This document shows, one piece after another, positions 1-7,929 of a stretch of 64,000 nt of DNA. Source of the DNA: Serinicoccus sediminis (GTDB lineage Bacteria; Actinomycetota; Actinomycetes; Actinomycetales; Dermatophilaceae); assembly GCF_004153545.1 (NCBI RefSeq), contig NZ_SDVA01000005.1:124001-188000 (forward strand), written 5' to 3'. Numbering within the stretch: the stretch's first letter is position 1; each line of letters begins with the position of its first letter. The notes below the pieces were generated by a model. The model was not told where the DNA came from, ran no database searches, and saw nothing but the letters and a program-made list of their open reading frames with translations. Made by a program: the position numbers and the translations under genes.

Positions 1-632
1 CCCCGTGGACCGAGCGCATCGACTACGCCACCGCGGCGGCGATGCTGGTCGAGCAGCTGCAGGTGCTGGCCGCCGACGGTCCGGTGCACCTCGTCGGTCA
101 CTCGATGGGGGGCAAGACCGCGATGACCGCCGCCCTCAGCTCACCCGAGCTCGTCGACCGGCTCGTGGTGGTCGACATCAGCCCCACCGGGGCGGGCGAG
201 GTGAGCGAGTTCGAGCACCTCATCTCCTCCCTGCTGGCCATCGACCTGGGGTCGATCTCCTCGCACGGGCAGGCGGACGCCGAGCTGGCCGAGGCGGTCG
301 ACTCGCGCATGCTGCGCGGCTTCCTGCTGCAGAACCTGCGCCGCGACCCGCAGACCCACGCCTTCGGGTGGCAGCCGAACCTCGAGGTGCTCCTGCGTGA
401 CCTCGGCAGCATCACCGGGGACGTCCCGCACGAGGGCCGCACCTTCGACGGGCCGGTGCTGTGGGTCGGCGGGAGCGAGTCCCCCTACATCAGCAGCGAG
501 CAGGAGGGGCCGATGCGCGCGCTCTTCCCGCGCACCGTCCAGGTCACCATCAAGGGCGCCGGGCACTGGGTGCACTCCGAGCAGCCGCAGGCGTTCACGG
601 CCACGCTGCGGCACTTCCTGCGCGCCGGCTGA
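1..632 (+). CDS. Alpha/beta hydrolase (YbfF/ABHD11-like esterase), 5' truncated
   Basis: The reading frame is open from the first bases of the window to a TGA at 630-632, so the N-terminus lies outside. The visible part has the nucleophile elbow G-H-S-M-G-G (bases near 105-120), a late acidic loop (VGGSESPYI) and the catalytic His in GAGHWVHSEQP about 20 residues from the end, giving a complete Ser-Asp/Glu-His triad. The pattern and spacing resemble the YbfF/ABHD11 esterase branch. The substrate cannot be told from the sequence. The internal ATG at 42 is not a likely start because conserved-looking sequence continues upstream of it. Confidence 0.85.
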   Translation, partial: PWTERIDYATAAAMLVEQLQVLAADGPVHLVGHSMGGKTAMTAALSSPELVDRLVVVDISPTGAGEVSEFEHLISSLLAIDLGSISSHGQADAELAEAVDSRMLRGFLLQNLRRDPQTHAFGWQPNLEVLLRDLGSITGDVPHEGRTFDGPVLWVGGSESPYISSEQEGPMRALFPRTVQVTIKGAGHWVHSEQPQAFTATLRHFLRAG

Positions 633-686
633 CGGCCGACGCCGGCCGGTGGCACCGAGGGGCTGCCGCGCAGGCCTTTAGGTGGC

Positions 687-698
687 TAGAGTCGGACG
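687..698 (+). promoter_or_regulatory. Leaderless -10 element for yciO
   Basis: TAGAGT followed by exactly 6 nt and the ATG at 699. The mRNA would begin at or next to the start codon. Confidence 0.6.
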
Positions 699-1319
699 AT
701 GGCACGCTTCCTCGACATCCACCCGGTCGACCCGCAGCCCCGCCTCGTCCGGCAGGTGGCCCAGGTGCTGAACGAGGGCGGGCTCGTCGCCTTCCCCACC
801 GACGCCTGCTACAGCCTCGGCGCCCGCCTGGACGACCCGGACGCCAAGGCGCGGATCGTCTCCGTCCGCCAGCTCGACGACCGCCACCACTTCACCCTGA
901 TGTGCGCGGACTTCTCCCACCTGGGCCAGTTCGTGCAGCTGGACAACACCGTCTTCCGGGCGGTGAAGGCGGCCACCCCGGGGTGCTACACCTTCATCCT
1001 GCCGGCGACCAAGGAGGTCCCCCGGCGGCTCCTGCACCCCAAGAAGAAGACGGTCGGGGTCCGCATCCCCGACCACCCCATCTGCCGTGCCCTGCTCTCG
1101 GAGATGGGGGAGCCGTTGCTCACCAGCACCCTGCTCATGCCCGGCGAGGACGAGCCGTTGGGCTACGGCTGGGAGGTCAAGGAGCGACTGGACCACCAGG
1201 TGGACGTCGTCATCGACGGCGACCAGACCGGCTGCGAGCCGACCACGGTGGTCGACCTGTCCGAGGGCGGCGCCGAGGTGCTCCGCGTGGGCTCGGGGGA
1301 CCCCACGCCGTTCCGGTGA
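699..1319 (+). CDS. yciO: Sua5/YciO/YrdC family protein, YciO type
   Basis: A 206-residue protein, the length of E. coli YciO. The first 50 residues carry the signature AFPTDACYSLG and the KARI-region RQLDDRHHFTLMC. The KEVPRRLL...KKKTVGVRIPDHP and PTTVVDL blocks that distinguish YciO from TsaC/Sua5 are all present. The fold binds ATP, threonine and bicarbonate in the threonylcarbamoyl-adenylate synthases. YciO itself is related but its role in tRNA t6A synthesis is less certain, so no essential function is claimed. The start is fixed by a TAGAGT hexamer 6 nt upstream. It stands alone and converges on the cstR gene. Confidence 0.9.
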   Translation: MARFLDIHPVDPQPRLVRQVAQVLNEGGLVAFPTDACYSLGARLDDPDAKARIVSVRQLDDRHHFTLMCADFSHLGQFVQLDNTVFRAVKAATPGCYTFILPATKEVPRRLLHPKKKTVGVRIPDHPICRALLSEMGEPLLTSTLLMPGEDEPLGYGWEVKERLDHQVDVVIDGDQTGCEPTTVVDLSEGGAEVLRVGSGDPTPFR

Positions 1320-1322
1320 GCG

Positions 1323-1368
1323 GGGTGCGGTGCGTCGTGCCGGGCACCGGCCCGCCGCGGCCGCACCC
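1323..1368. terminator. Possible bidirectional terminator between yciO and cstR
   Basis: GGGTGCGG at 1323-1330 pairs with CCGCACCC at 1361-1368, and an inner GTGCC/GGCAC hairpin lies at 1337-1347. No T-tract follows, which is common in high-GC Actinobacteria. Supported by position between two converging genes. Confidence 0.35.
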
Positions 1369-1374
1369 GCGGCG

Positions 1375-1671
<297 letters not shown>

Positions 1672-1673
1672 CT

Positions 1674-1689
1674 ATACCCTGGGGGGTAT
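1674..1689. promoter_or_regulatory. CsoR/CstR-type operator in the divergent promoter
   Basis: ATACCCTGGGGGGTAT is a palindromic GC-tract flanked by AT steps, the known operator form of CsoR-family repressors. It lies between cstR and the persulfide dioxygenase gene, so repressor bound here would block both promoters. Confidence 0.75.
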
Positions 1690-1765
1690 GCAGTCGTCGA
1701 CGCCGGCATTTCCGTGCCACGACGACGCCTGCGCGACCACGAGCAGCCACGAGCAAGGAGCAGCG

Positions 1766-3127
1766 ATGCCCACCCCCACGGTTCTTCCGATCGAGACCGC
1801 CTCCCTCGGTGACCGCAGCTACCTCGTCCACGACGGCGCGGTGGCCTTCGTCGTCGACCCGCAGCGCGACATCGACCGCGTGCTCGACCTCGCCGAGAGC
1901 GAGGGGGTGCGGGTCACCCACGTCTTCGAGACGCACATCCACAACGACTACGTCACCGGTGGCTACCAGCTCGCCCGGCGCACGGGTGCGGCCTACCACG
2001 TCAACGGGGACGACCCGGTGGGCTTCGAGCGGGCCCCCATCGGGGACGGCGACCTCGTGGAGGTCTCGCCGACGCTGCGGGTCCGGGCCATCCACACGCC
2101 CGGGCACACCTTCACCCACCTGTCCTACGCCCTCGAGGGCGAGGACCCCTACGTCTTCACCGGCGGCTCGCTGCTGTTCGGGTCCACCGGGCGTCCGGAC
2201 CTGCTCGGCGACGACCACGCCGAGACCCTCGCGCGCCACCAGCACGCCTCGGCCCGCCGGCTGGCGTCGGAGCTGCCCGAGCAGGCCCAGGTCATGCCCA
2301 CGCACGGCTTCGGCTCGTTCTGCTCGGCCACCCAGGCGCAGGGGGACGCGTCGACCATCGGGCAGGAGCTCGCCCAGAACCCGGTCCTGCGCCAGGACGT
2401 GGAGGACTACGTCCGCGAGACCCTCGACGGTCTCGACCTGTTCCCCGCCTACTACGCCCACATGGGGCCGGCCAACGCCAAGGGCCCGGAGGAGGTCAGC
2501 CTGGAGCTGCCCGCGCGCGCCGACAAGGAGGTGCTCCGCCAGCGGCTGGAGGCGGGGGAGTGGGTCGTCGACCTGCGCCACCGCCGGGCGTTCTCCGCGG
2601 GCCACGTCCCCGGCACCCTCAACATCGGCCTGGACGGCCAGTTCTCGACCTGGCTGGGGTGGATGATCCCGTGGGGGACCCCGCTCACGCTGCTCGGGGA
2701 CGACGCCGAGCAGGTCGCCCAGGCGCAGCGCGAGCTGGTGCGGATCGGCATCGACGAGCTGGCCGGGCAGAGCACCGGGGAGCCCCGCGACTGGACCGAC
2801 GCGCCGCTGGCCACGCTGCGGCAGGCGACCTTCGCCGACCTCGCGCAGGTGCGCCACCACCGTCCGGTGGCCGTCCTGGACGTCCGCAACCCCAAGGAGT
2901 ACGCCGCCGGCCACGTCGACGGAGCGGTCAACATCCCGCTGGGCCAGCTGGCCCGACGTCTCGCCGAGGTGCCGGAGGGCGAGGTCTGGGTGCACTGCGC
3001 CGGCGGCTACCGTGCCTCCGTCGGGGCCTCGGTCGTCGCCGCCTCCGGACGCCCGACCGTGGCGATCGACGACGCCTTCGACCAGGCCCGGACCTGCGGG
3101 CTGCCCGTCACCGAGGCGGACGCCTGA
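1766..3127 (+). CDS. Persulfide dioxygenase-rhodanese fusion (CstB-like)
   Basis: A 453-residue protein with an N-terminal metallo-beta-lactamase-fold domain (residues about 1-245) followed by two rhodanese domains. The first domain has ETHIHNDY (His57, His59, Asp61) and TPGHT (His114), the iron-site motifs of ETHE1/CstB persulfide dioxygenases. The first rhodanese domain (about 270-345) lacks a catalytic Cys. The second has VHCAGGYR with Cys411. CstB-type enzymes oxidise low-molecular-weight persulfides and release thiosulfate. One oddity: the usual FTGD metal-ligand motif reads FTGGS, with Gly at residue 134. AAGGAG sits before the ATG at 1766. Control by the adjacent CstR is likely. Confidence 0.9.
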   Translation: MPTPTVLPIETASLGDRSYLVHDGAVAFVVDPQRDIDRVLDLAESEGVRVTHVFETHIHNDYVTGGYQLARRTGAAYHVNGDDPVGFERAPIGDGDLVEVSPTLRVRAIHTPGHTFTHLSYALEGEDPYVFTGGSLLFGSTGRPDLLGDDHAETLARHQHASARRLASELPEQAQVMPTHGFGSFCSATQAQGDASTIGQELAQNPVLRQDVEDYVRETLDGLDLFPAYYAHMGPANAKGPEEVSLELPARADKEVLRQRLEAGEWVVDLRHRRAFSAGHVPGTLNIGLDGQFSTWLGWMIPWGTPLTLLGDDAEQVAQAQRELVRIGIDELAGQSTGEPRDWTDAPLATLRQATFADLAQVRHHRPVAVLDVRNPKEYAAGHVDGAVNIPLGQLARRLAEVPEGEVWVHCAGGYRASVGASVVAASGRPTVAIDDAFDQARTCGLPVTEADA

Positions 3128-3248
3128 GCCGACCCCGGGCCGGCTCGCCGGTCCGCCGGCACCACCCCTGTCCCACCACCGTGGCCGACACGGCCGCCCG
3201 CAGCACGTCCATGTCCCGCACGACCACCGACCTCAGAGGAGACTCTCC

Positions 3249-3872
3249 ATGACCAGCACGCCCACGCGTACCCCCGCCCACCCCGTCGAGATCGGCGCCG
3301 CCGAGCTGCGGGCCTGGCTCGCGGGCGGGTCCGCCCCCCGCGTCCTCGACGTCCGCACCCCCGGCGAGTTCGCCGCCGGGCACGTGCCGGGCTCCTACAA
3401 CATCCCGCTCGCCACGCTGACCGAGCACGCGCGGTCGGTCGCCGACCACCTCGACCAGGACGTCGTCCTGGTCTGCCGGTCGGGAGCCCGCGCCTCCGCG
3501 GCCGCCCAGGCGCTGGCGGGCACCGGCAGCGAGGGGATGCACGTGCTGACCGGGGGGATGCAGGCGTGGAGCGGTGCCGGCGGCGAGGTCGCCGAGACCT
3601 CCGGCCCCTGGGACCTGGAGCGTCAGGTGCGCCTCGTCGCCGGAGGCGTCGTGCTGACCTCGGTCCTCGCCAGCACCCTGGTGCCCGGGGCCAAGTGGGT
3701 CGCCGCCGGCATCGGCGGGGGGCTGACGTTCGCGGCGCTCAGCAACACCTGCGCCATGGGCCAGGCCCTCATGCGGATGCCGTGGAACCGCGGCGGTCGC
3801 CGCCAGCTCGAGGGTGCCCTGCGCGGGTTGTCCGAGCGGTCGAACGCCTCCGTCGGCGCTCCGCAGGGCTGA
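3249..3872 (+). CDS. Rhodanese with C-terminal DUF2892 membrane domain (YgaP-like)
   Basis: A 207-residue protein. The rhodanese domain (residues about 12-115) has the active-site loop VCRSGAR with Cys76. Residues about 125-190 form a DUF2892 hairpin of two membrane segments, ending in the family signature NTCAMGQALMRMPWNR. The domain order matches E. coli YgaP, a membrane-anchored sulfurtransferase. It follows the persulfide dioxygenase after 121 nt with its own AGAGGAG ribosome site (3234 onward), so it belongs to the sulfide-handling cluster. Its sulfur acceptor is unknown. Confidence 0.88.
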   Translation: MTSTPTRTPAHPVEIGAAELRAWLAGGSAPRVLDVRTPGEFAAGHVPGSYNIPLATLTEHARSVADHLDQDVVLVCRSGARASAAAQALAGTGSEGMHVLTGGMQAWSGAGGEVAETSGPWDLERQVRLVAGGVVLTSVLASTLVPGAKWVAAGIGGGLTFAALSNTCAMGQALMRMPWNRGGRRQLEGALRGLSERSNASVGAPQG

Positions 3873-3945
3873 CGGGACGCGGACCGGGCCCCGGGCCGGC
3901 CGGCCGTGGGCCGACCGGGCGCCCGCCCGTCGTGCCCGCGGACGG

Positions 3946-4275
3946 TCAGTCGCGGTCCCAGGTGAGGCTGTCGGCCCCGTCGCCGAGCTCGACCTCGACC
4001 TCGCCCTCGATGTAGGTGCGGCGCTCCTCGGTCGGCGCATCGACCTCGAACAGCAGCCCGGCGGCCTGCTCGCCCTCGCCCTCGCGCACCGTGATGCGGA
4101 CCTGGCCGCCGTCCCGGAACGGGACGGTGTAGCCGTCCTGCTCGCGCAGCGACCCCCGGTGCATCTGCGAGCGCTCCATGTAGTCCTCCAGCCGCTGCTC
4201 CGGCTGCTCGACCGCGAGGAAGGCCGCGCTGCGCTCGTGGCCGGAGGGGGAGACGGCCTCAAAGGTGTTCGGCAT
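3946..4275 (-). CDS. Hypothetical protein, 109 aa
   Basis: No family recognised. The soluble product, MPNTFEAV..., is charged and rich in Glu, Asp and Arg. A beta-rich second half (GYTVPFRDGGQVRITVREG...FEVDAPTEERRTYIEGEVEVEL) ends in SLTWDRD. The ATG at 4275 is chosen over one 48 nt upstream because GAGGAAG precedes it and the extra N-terminus would be an unlikely arginine-rich tail. It is downstream of and in line with rlmC (79 nt gap). Confidence 0.65.
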   Translation of the reverse strand: MPNTFEAVSPSGHERSAAFLAVEQPEQRLEDYMERSQMHRGSLREQDGYTVPFRDGGQVRITVREGEGEQAAGLLFEVDAPTEERRTYIEGEVEVELGDGADSLTWDRD

Positions 4276-4353
4276 CGGTCTGGCACTTCCTCGTCGTCGG
4301 GGGATGTCGCGGGTGACCATCATGGCAGAGGAGGGTCACGCGCGCCGGGACCC

Positions 4354-5505
4354 TCAGCGGCGGCGCTGCAGCAGCAGCGCGACCTCGTGGTGCCGGGTCT
4401 GGGGGAACATGTCGAACAGCCGGGCGTGCCGCACCGCGTAGGACGGCATCCGCGCCAGGTCCCGGGCCAGGCTGGACGCCGCGCAGCTGGAGTAGACGAG
4501 GTGCGGGACCCCGGAGGACTCCACCCAGTCCGCCAGGTCGGGGCCGATGCCGCGCCGGGGCGGGTTGACCACGAGCACGTCCGGCCGGTCGGCCGGTCCG
4601 GAGGCCCGGGCATACCGGGTCGCGTCGGCGGTGACGAAGGTGGTGTCCTCGGCCCGGCCCTGCAGGGCGGGGTCCTCCCGGCTGCGCCGGGCGCTGCGGA
4701 CGGCCTCGGCGGACTGCTCGACCCCGACGACCGCACGCCCCGGGGCCGAGGTGTGCAGCGCGAAGCCGCCCACGCCGCAGTAGAGGTCCCAGACCCGCCC
4801 GGGACGCAGCCCGTCGACCCAGGCGGCGACCTGCCGGTAGAGCTCGGCGGCGACCTGGGTGTTGGTCTGGAAGAAGCTGCGGGTGCCCAGGTGCAGGGTC
4901 AGCCCGGCCACCGGCATGGGCAGGGTGGCGTCCGCCGTCAGCACCTCCTCGGCCTCGCCCTCGAGCACGGCCTTGTGCTCGGGCTGCAGGTTGACGCTCG
5001 CCACCCGCAGCCGAGGGCCGGTCCGCCCGCCCAGCCCGTCGACGAGGTCGCCGACGCGTCGCCGCTGGCCGGGGGAGCGGAGCACGAACCGGGCCATCAG
5101 CTCGCCCGCGGGGGAGTGGGTGAGGAGCACGTGCTTGAGCTCGCCCTGCCGCGTCGGCACGTCGTAGGGCGTGAGCCCGGACGCCGGCAGCCGGTCGGCG
5201 AGGTCCAGGACGGCGGCGTGCAGCCCCTGCTCGTAGAGGCCGCAGTGGCGCAGGTCCACGCCTCGCCCGGCGGCGTCGAGGATGCCGACGGTCGGTGCCC
5301 CCTTGCGGCCGCCGACGACCAGCTTCGCCTTGTTGCGGAACCCGGACTCCCGGCTGGGTGCCGCGTCGGACCAGCACCCGGGTGCGACCCAGGGCGCGAG
5401 GGTGGCGGCCACGGCGTCCTGCTTGCCGGCCAGCTGGGCGGCGTAGGGCTCGCCCATGAGGGTGCAGGAGCGGCAGACGCCGGCGTCGTAGTAGTCGCAC
5501 TGCAC
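4354..5505 (-). CDS. rlmC: 23S rRNA (uracil-5-)-methyltransferase RlmC
   Basis: A 383-residue protein collinear with E. coli RlmC (RumB, m5U747 methylase). The N-terminus MQCDYYDAGVCRSC supplies three of the four [4Fe-4S] cysteines, and a further Cys is in DLRHCGLYEQG. GFRNKAKLVV, SFFQTN, WDLYCGVGGFALH (SAM site), VNPPRRGIG and the catalytic-Cys motif YSSCAAS follow in order. There is no TRAM domain, which separates RlmC from RlmD. Translation starts at a GTG (5505) with TAGGCT 6 nt upstream. rRNA target U747 is assigned by homology only. Confidence 0.92.
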   Translation of the reverse strand: MQCDYYDAGVCRSCTLMGEPYAAQLAGKQDAVAATLAPWVAPGCWSDAAPSRESGFRNKAKLVVGGRKGAPTVGILDAAGRGVDLRHCGLYEQGLHAAVLDLADRLPASGLTPYDVPTRQGELKHVLLTHSPAGELMARFVLRSPGQRRRVGDLVDGLGGRTGPRLRVASVNLQPEHKAVLEGEAEEVLTADATLPMPVAGLTLHLGTRSFFQTNTQVAAELYRQVAAWVDGLRPGRVWDLYCGVGGFALHTSAPGRAVVGVEQSAEAVRSARRSREDPALQGRAEDTTFVTADATRYARASGPADRPDVLVVNPPRRGIGPDLADWVESSGVPHLVYSSCAASSLARDLARMPSYAVRHARLFDMFPQTRHHEVALLLQRRR

Positions 5506-5517
5506 CGCGCCAGCCTA
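5506..5517 (-). promoter_or_regulatory. Leaderless -10 element for rlmC
   Basis: On the - strand TAGGCT, 6 nt, then the GTG start at 5505. Confidence 0.6.
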
Positions 5518-5543
5518 GGGGAGCGGCGCGGCGGCGGTGCCCG

Positions 5544-6062
5544 TCAGGGACGACCGGCGGTGCGCAGGCTGTCCACCGAGAGGCGGCCGGCGCCGGTGAA
5601 GGCCAGCGGCAGGGTGAGCCCGACGAAGAGGAGGGCGCTCTGCGCCGTGAGGTGCTCCCCGTCGACGAGCAGGGCCCGGTCGGTCCCGAGGAAGACGGCC
5701 AGCGCCCACACCGTGGCCAGGAGCGCGGCGAGCAGGAAACCGGCGGGGCGGGTGAAGAGGCCGACCACGACGAGCACGGGGAGCGCGACCAGGCCGACCA
5801 TGACGCCCCAGGCCACGACGTCGGGCGCCGCGGAGCCCACCAGGCTGTCCGAGACCTGCGCGGTGAAGGCACCCATGTCGGTGGCCGCGCGGGCCCCGAG
5901 CAGGACGAGGGGCAGGGTGGCCAGCCGCAGCAGCAGCAGCCCGAAGTCCAGCCCGCGCCCGTGCGCCTCGACCGGACCGGTGAGGGCGTAGTCCTCGTCC
6001 CACGGGTCGTCCACCTCGCGGTGGTAGTCGCCGGCGGGGTCGTGCTCGGCCGGTCCGGTCAT
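5544..6062 (-). CDS. DoxX-like integral membrane protein
   Basis: A 172-residue protein. An acidic cytosolic N-terminus of about 35 residues precedes four hydrophobic helices (about 40-60, 80-105, 107-128 and 140-160). The first helix, DFGLLLLRLATLPLVLLGARAATDMG, and the FTRPAGFLLAALLATVWA segment look like DoxX/DUF417-type quinone-associated membrane proteins. Family assignment rests on topology and these patches. No catalytic residues are evident, and no promoter element stands out upstream. Confidence 0.7.
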   Translation of the reverse strand: MTGPAEHDPAGDYHREVDDPWDEDYALTGPVEAHGRGLDFGLLLLRLATLPLVLLGARAATDMGAFTAQVSDSLVGSAAPDVVAWGVMVGLVALPVLVVVGLFTRPAGFLLAALLATVWALAVFLGTDRALLVDGEHLTAQSALLFVGLTLPLAFTGAGRLSVDSLRTAGRP

Positions 6063-6123
6063 CTGCCCACTGTGTCAGGCGAGGGGGAGGCTCAGGTGTG
6101 TGCCGGCGGCGTGTCCCCGGAAC

Positions 6124-6522
6124 TCAGCGGCGGGCGAGCGCCTCGCGCAGCGACGCGGCGTCGGCGGCGAGGTCCTCCTGGGCGCGGGGTCCCTTGCGGC
6201 CGAGGTCGAAGTCGGCGGGGTCGGAGGTGGGGAAGACGTGCACGTGGGCGTGGGGCACCTCGAAGCCCTGCACGATGACGCCCACGCGCTCGGCTCCGAA
6301 CACCTGCCGCTGCGCCCGCCCGATGCGCGCCGCGACCTGCATCAGGTGGCCGACGGTCTCGTCGGGCAGGTCGACCCAGTGGTCGACCTCGGCGCGGGGC
6401 ACGACGAGCGCGTGCCCGGGTGTCAGGGGCTCGATGTCGAGGAAGACGGCGCACACCTCGTCGGTCCAGACGACGTGCCCGGGGATCTCGCCCTCGATGA
6501 TCTGGCTGAAGACCGTGCTCAT
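6124..6522 (-). CDS. HIT family protein (nucleotide hydrolase/transferase)
   Basis: A 132-residue protein with the histidine-triad motif HAHVHV (His-x-His-x-His, bases near 6235-6250) and the N-terminal FSQIIEGEIPGHVVWTDE strand-helix typical of HIT/Hint hydrolases. FLDIEPLTPGHALVVPRAEV is the substrate-binding stretch. Such enzymes cleave nucleoside phosphoramidates or AMP-lysine adducts via a covalent His-AMP. The exact substrate is not predictable. A TAGGGT hexamer 6 nt before the ATG at 6522 fixes the start. Confidence 0.92.
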   Translation of the reverse strand: MSTVFSQIIEGEIPGHVVWTDEVCAVFLDIEPLTPGHALVVPRAEVDHWVDLPDETVGHLMQVAARIGRAQRQVFGAERVGVIVQGFEVPHAHVHVFPTSDPADFDLGRKGPRAQEDLAADAASLREALARR

Positions 6523-6534
6523 GCCCCCACCCTA
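6523..6534 (-). promoter_or_regulatory. Leaderless -10 element for the HIT gene
   Basis: TAGGGT, 6 nt, ATG at 6522 on the - strand. Confidence 0.6.
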
Positions 6535-6580
6535 GGCTCGCGGACGGCGCCTGTCCGGGGCACGCGGCATACTCGCTGCC

Positions 6581-7291
6581 ATGACGACGCAGATGGTGCT
6601 GGTGCCCGGGTTCTGGTTGGGGGAGTGGGCGTGGGAGGAGGTGGCGCGCTCCCTCGCCGGTCGGGGGTATGCCGTGGACGCGCTGACCCTGCCCGGCCAG
6701 GGGTTCGAGGACCCGAACCGGACGGTGGTGACCCCGCAGGACCAGGCCGACGCCATCATCGCCGCGCTCGACCCGTCGGCGCGGCGCCGCGTGCTGGCGG
6801 TGCACAGCGGGGCGGCCATCCCCGGGACCCTGGTCCTCGACCAGCGGCCCGACCTCGTCGACCACATGGTCTGGGTCGACACCGCGCCCTCGGCCGACGG
6901 CACGGCCATGGACGCTGACTTCTCCGCCGACGTCCTGCGGCTGGAGGACCGCTGGGACGACGAGCTCGCGGGCGGGTCGATGCGTGACCTCACCGACGAG
7001 CAGCTCGCCACCTTCCGGGAGCGTGCGGTGCCCGAGCCGGGGCTGGTGGTCAGCACCCCGGTGCGGCTGACCGACGACGCCCGCCACGACGTGCCGTCCA
7101 CGGTCGTCTGCACCTCGTTCCCGGCCAGCGACTTCCGGTCCTACGCCGAGCAGGGCGTCGACTTCCTCAAGGCGCTGCCCGACTACCGGGCGCTCACCTA
7201 CGTCGACCTGCCCACCGGGCACTGGCCGATGTGGTCGCGCCCGGAGGAGCTGGCGGACCTGCTGGACGAGGTCGGCCGCGGCGACCGTTGA
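6581..7291 (+). CDS. Alpha/beta hydrolase
   Basis: A 236-residue single-domain hydrolase. MVLVPGFWLGEWAWEEVARSLAGRGY is the first strand and oxyanion-hole region, VLAVHSGAAIPG holds the Ser nucleophile (bases near 6800), and DLPTGHWPMWSRPEELADLL has the catalytic His. The salicylate-esterase-like branch (hydroxynitrile lyase/MES type) often has this short form without a cap domain. Substrate unknown. It is the last gene before the dif-like element and transcribed toward it. Confidence 0.85.
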   Translation: MTTQMVLVPGFWLGEWAWEEVARSLAGRGYAVDALTLPGQGFEDPNRTVVTPQDQADAIIAALDPSARRRVLAVHSGAAIPGTLVLDQRPDLVDHMVWVDTAPSADGTAMDADFSADVLRLEDRWDDELAGGSMRDLTDEQLATFRERAVPEPGLVVSTPVRLTDDARHDVPSTVVCTSFPASDFRSYAEQGVDFLKALPDYRALTYVDLPTGHWPMWSRPEELADLLDEVGRGDR

Positions 7292-7355
7292 GCGGACACC
7301 GCAGCGGGTCTGGGGAGCCCGGTGCGGATGCCGTGGCACGGGCTGCACGACGCTG

Positions 7356-7383
7356 ACTTGACATAATGTGACTTATCGGCGTT
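7356..7383 (-). other. dif site (XerC/XerD chromosome-dimer resolution site)
   Basis: Read on the - strand this 28-mer has an XerC-type arm ending CGCCGATAA, a 6-bp centre GTCACA, and an XerD-type arm TTATGTCAAGT. The 14 bases ACATTATGTCAAGT and CCGATAA agree with the actinobacterial dif consensus as I recall it, and the outer TTATGT also matches E. coli dif. It is a sharply AT-rich island in a non-coding gap of 137 bp between two genes. The GGGGGAG heptamer switches strand exactly around it (last + copy at 6619-6625, first - copy at 8613-8619). The replication terminus should therefore lie here. Confidence 0.88.
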
Positions 7384-7428
7384 TCTCACGGAAGTCGAGA
7401 GAGGCAGGCGAGGGCGGCCGGTCGGTGC

Positions 7429-7833
7429 TCAGGGACGCCCTGCCGCGGGCCCGTCGACGTTGACCGTCGGTGACCCGGTGCCGCACCGCACGACCACCGC
7501 GCGCGACGGCTCGTCACCGGGGTTGGACTCGCGGTGCACGGCGCCGGCGGGCACCCGCACGAAGTCGCCCGGGCCGGCCTCGACGACGTCCCGGCCGTCG
7601 GGCCCGGACTCCAGCCGGAAGGTGCCCGCGACGATGTAGAGCGTCGTCTCGTGCTCGCCGTGGTGGTGCCAGCCGGTGACCGCGCCCGGCTCGGTGTCCA
7701 CCGTGCCGGTCCACATCCCGTCGGCGTGCTCGGCCATCCGCCGGCTCATCCCCGGCGTGGGGTCGGCGGGTCGCAGCGCGCTGTCGACGATGTGGCGGCA
7801 CGGCTCGGCGGAACGGTCCTCCTGCTGGCGCAT
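7429..7833 (-). CDS. Cupin-domain protein
   Basis: A 134-residue protein, essentially one cupin_2 barrel. GWHHHGEHETTLYIVAGTFRLESG is cupin motif 1, with three consecutive His plus a Glu as metal ligands. GDFVRVPAGAVHRESNPGDEP is motif 2 with the fourth His. The N-terminal stretch RPADPTPGMSRRMAEH resembles small cupins of unknown substrate in Actinobacteria. The ATG at 7833 is the first in frame. The gene is divergent from the yihY-like gene. Confidence 0.85.
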   Translation of the reverse strand: MRQQEDRSAEPCRHIVDSALRPADPTPGMSRRMAEHADGMWTGTVDTEPGAVTGWHHHGEHETTLYIVAGTFRLESGPDGRDVVEAGPGDFVRVPAGAVHRESNPGDEPSRAVVVRCGTGSPTVNVDGPAAGRP

Positions 7834-7929
7834 GGTGCCATTCGACCCGGCCGGCGGCCCGCTGTCCACCCAGGGTGCGCGGTATACCGTGTGGTCCCGC
7901 AGGTGCGGACGGGCAGCGAGGAGCGACGG

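Noticed and set aside
7321-7428. Ordinary sigma-70 promoter (TTGACA) in the AT-rich island
   Set aside because: No -10 at a workable distance, and the bases match dif far better.
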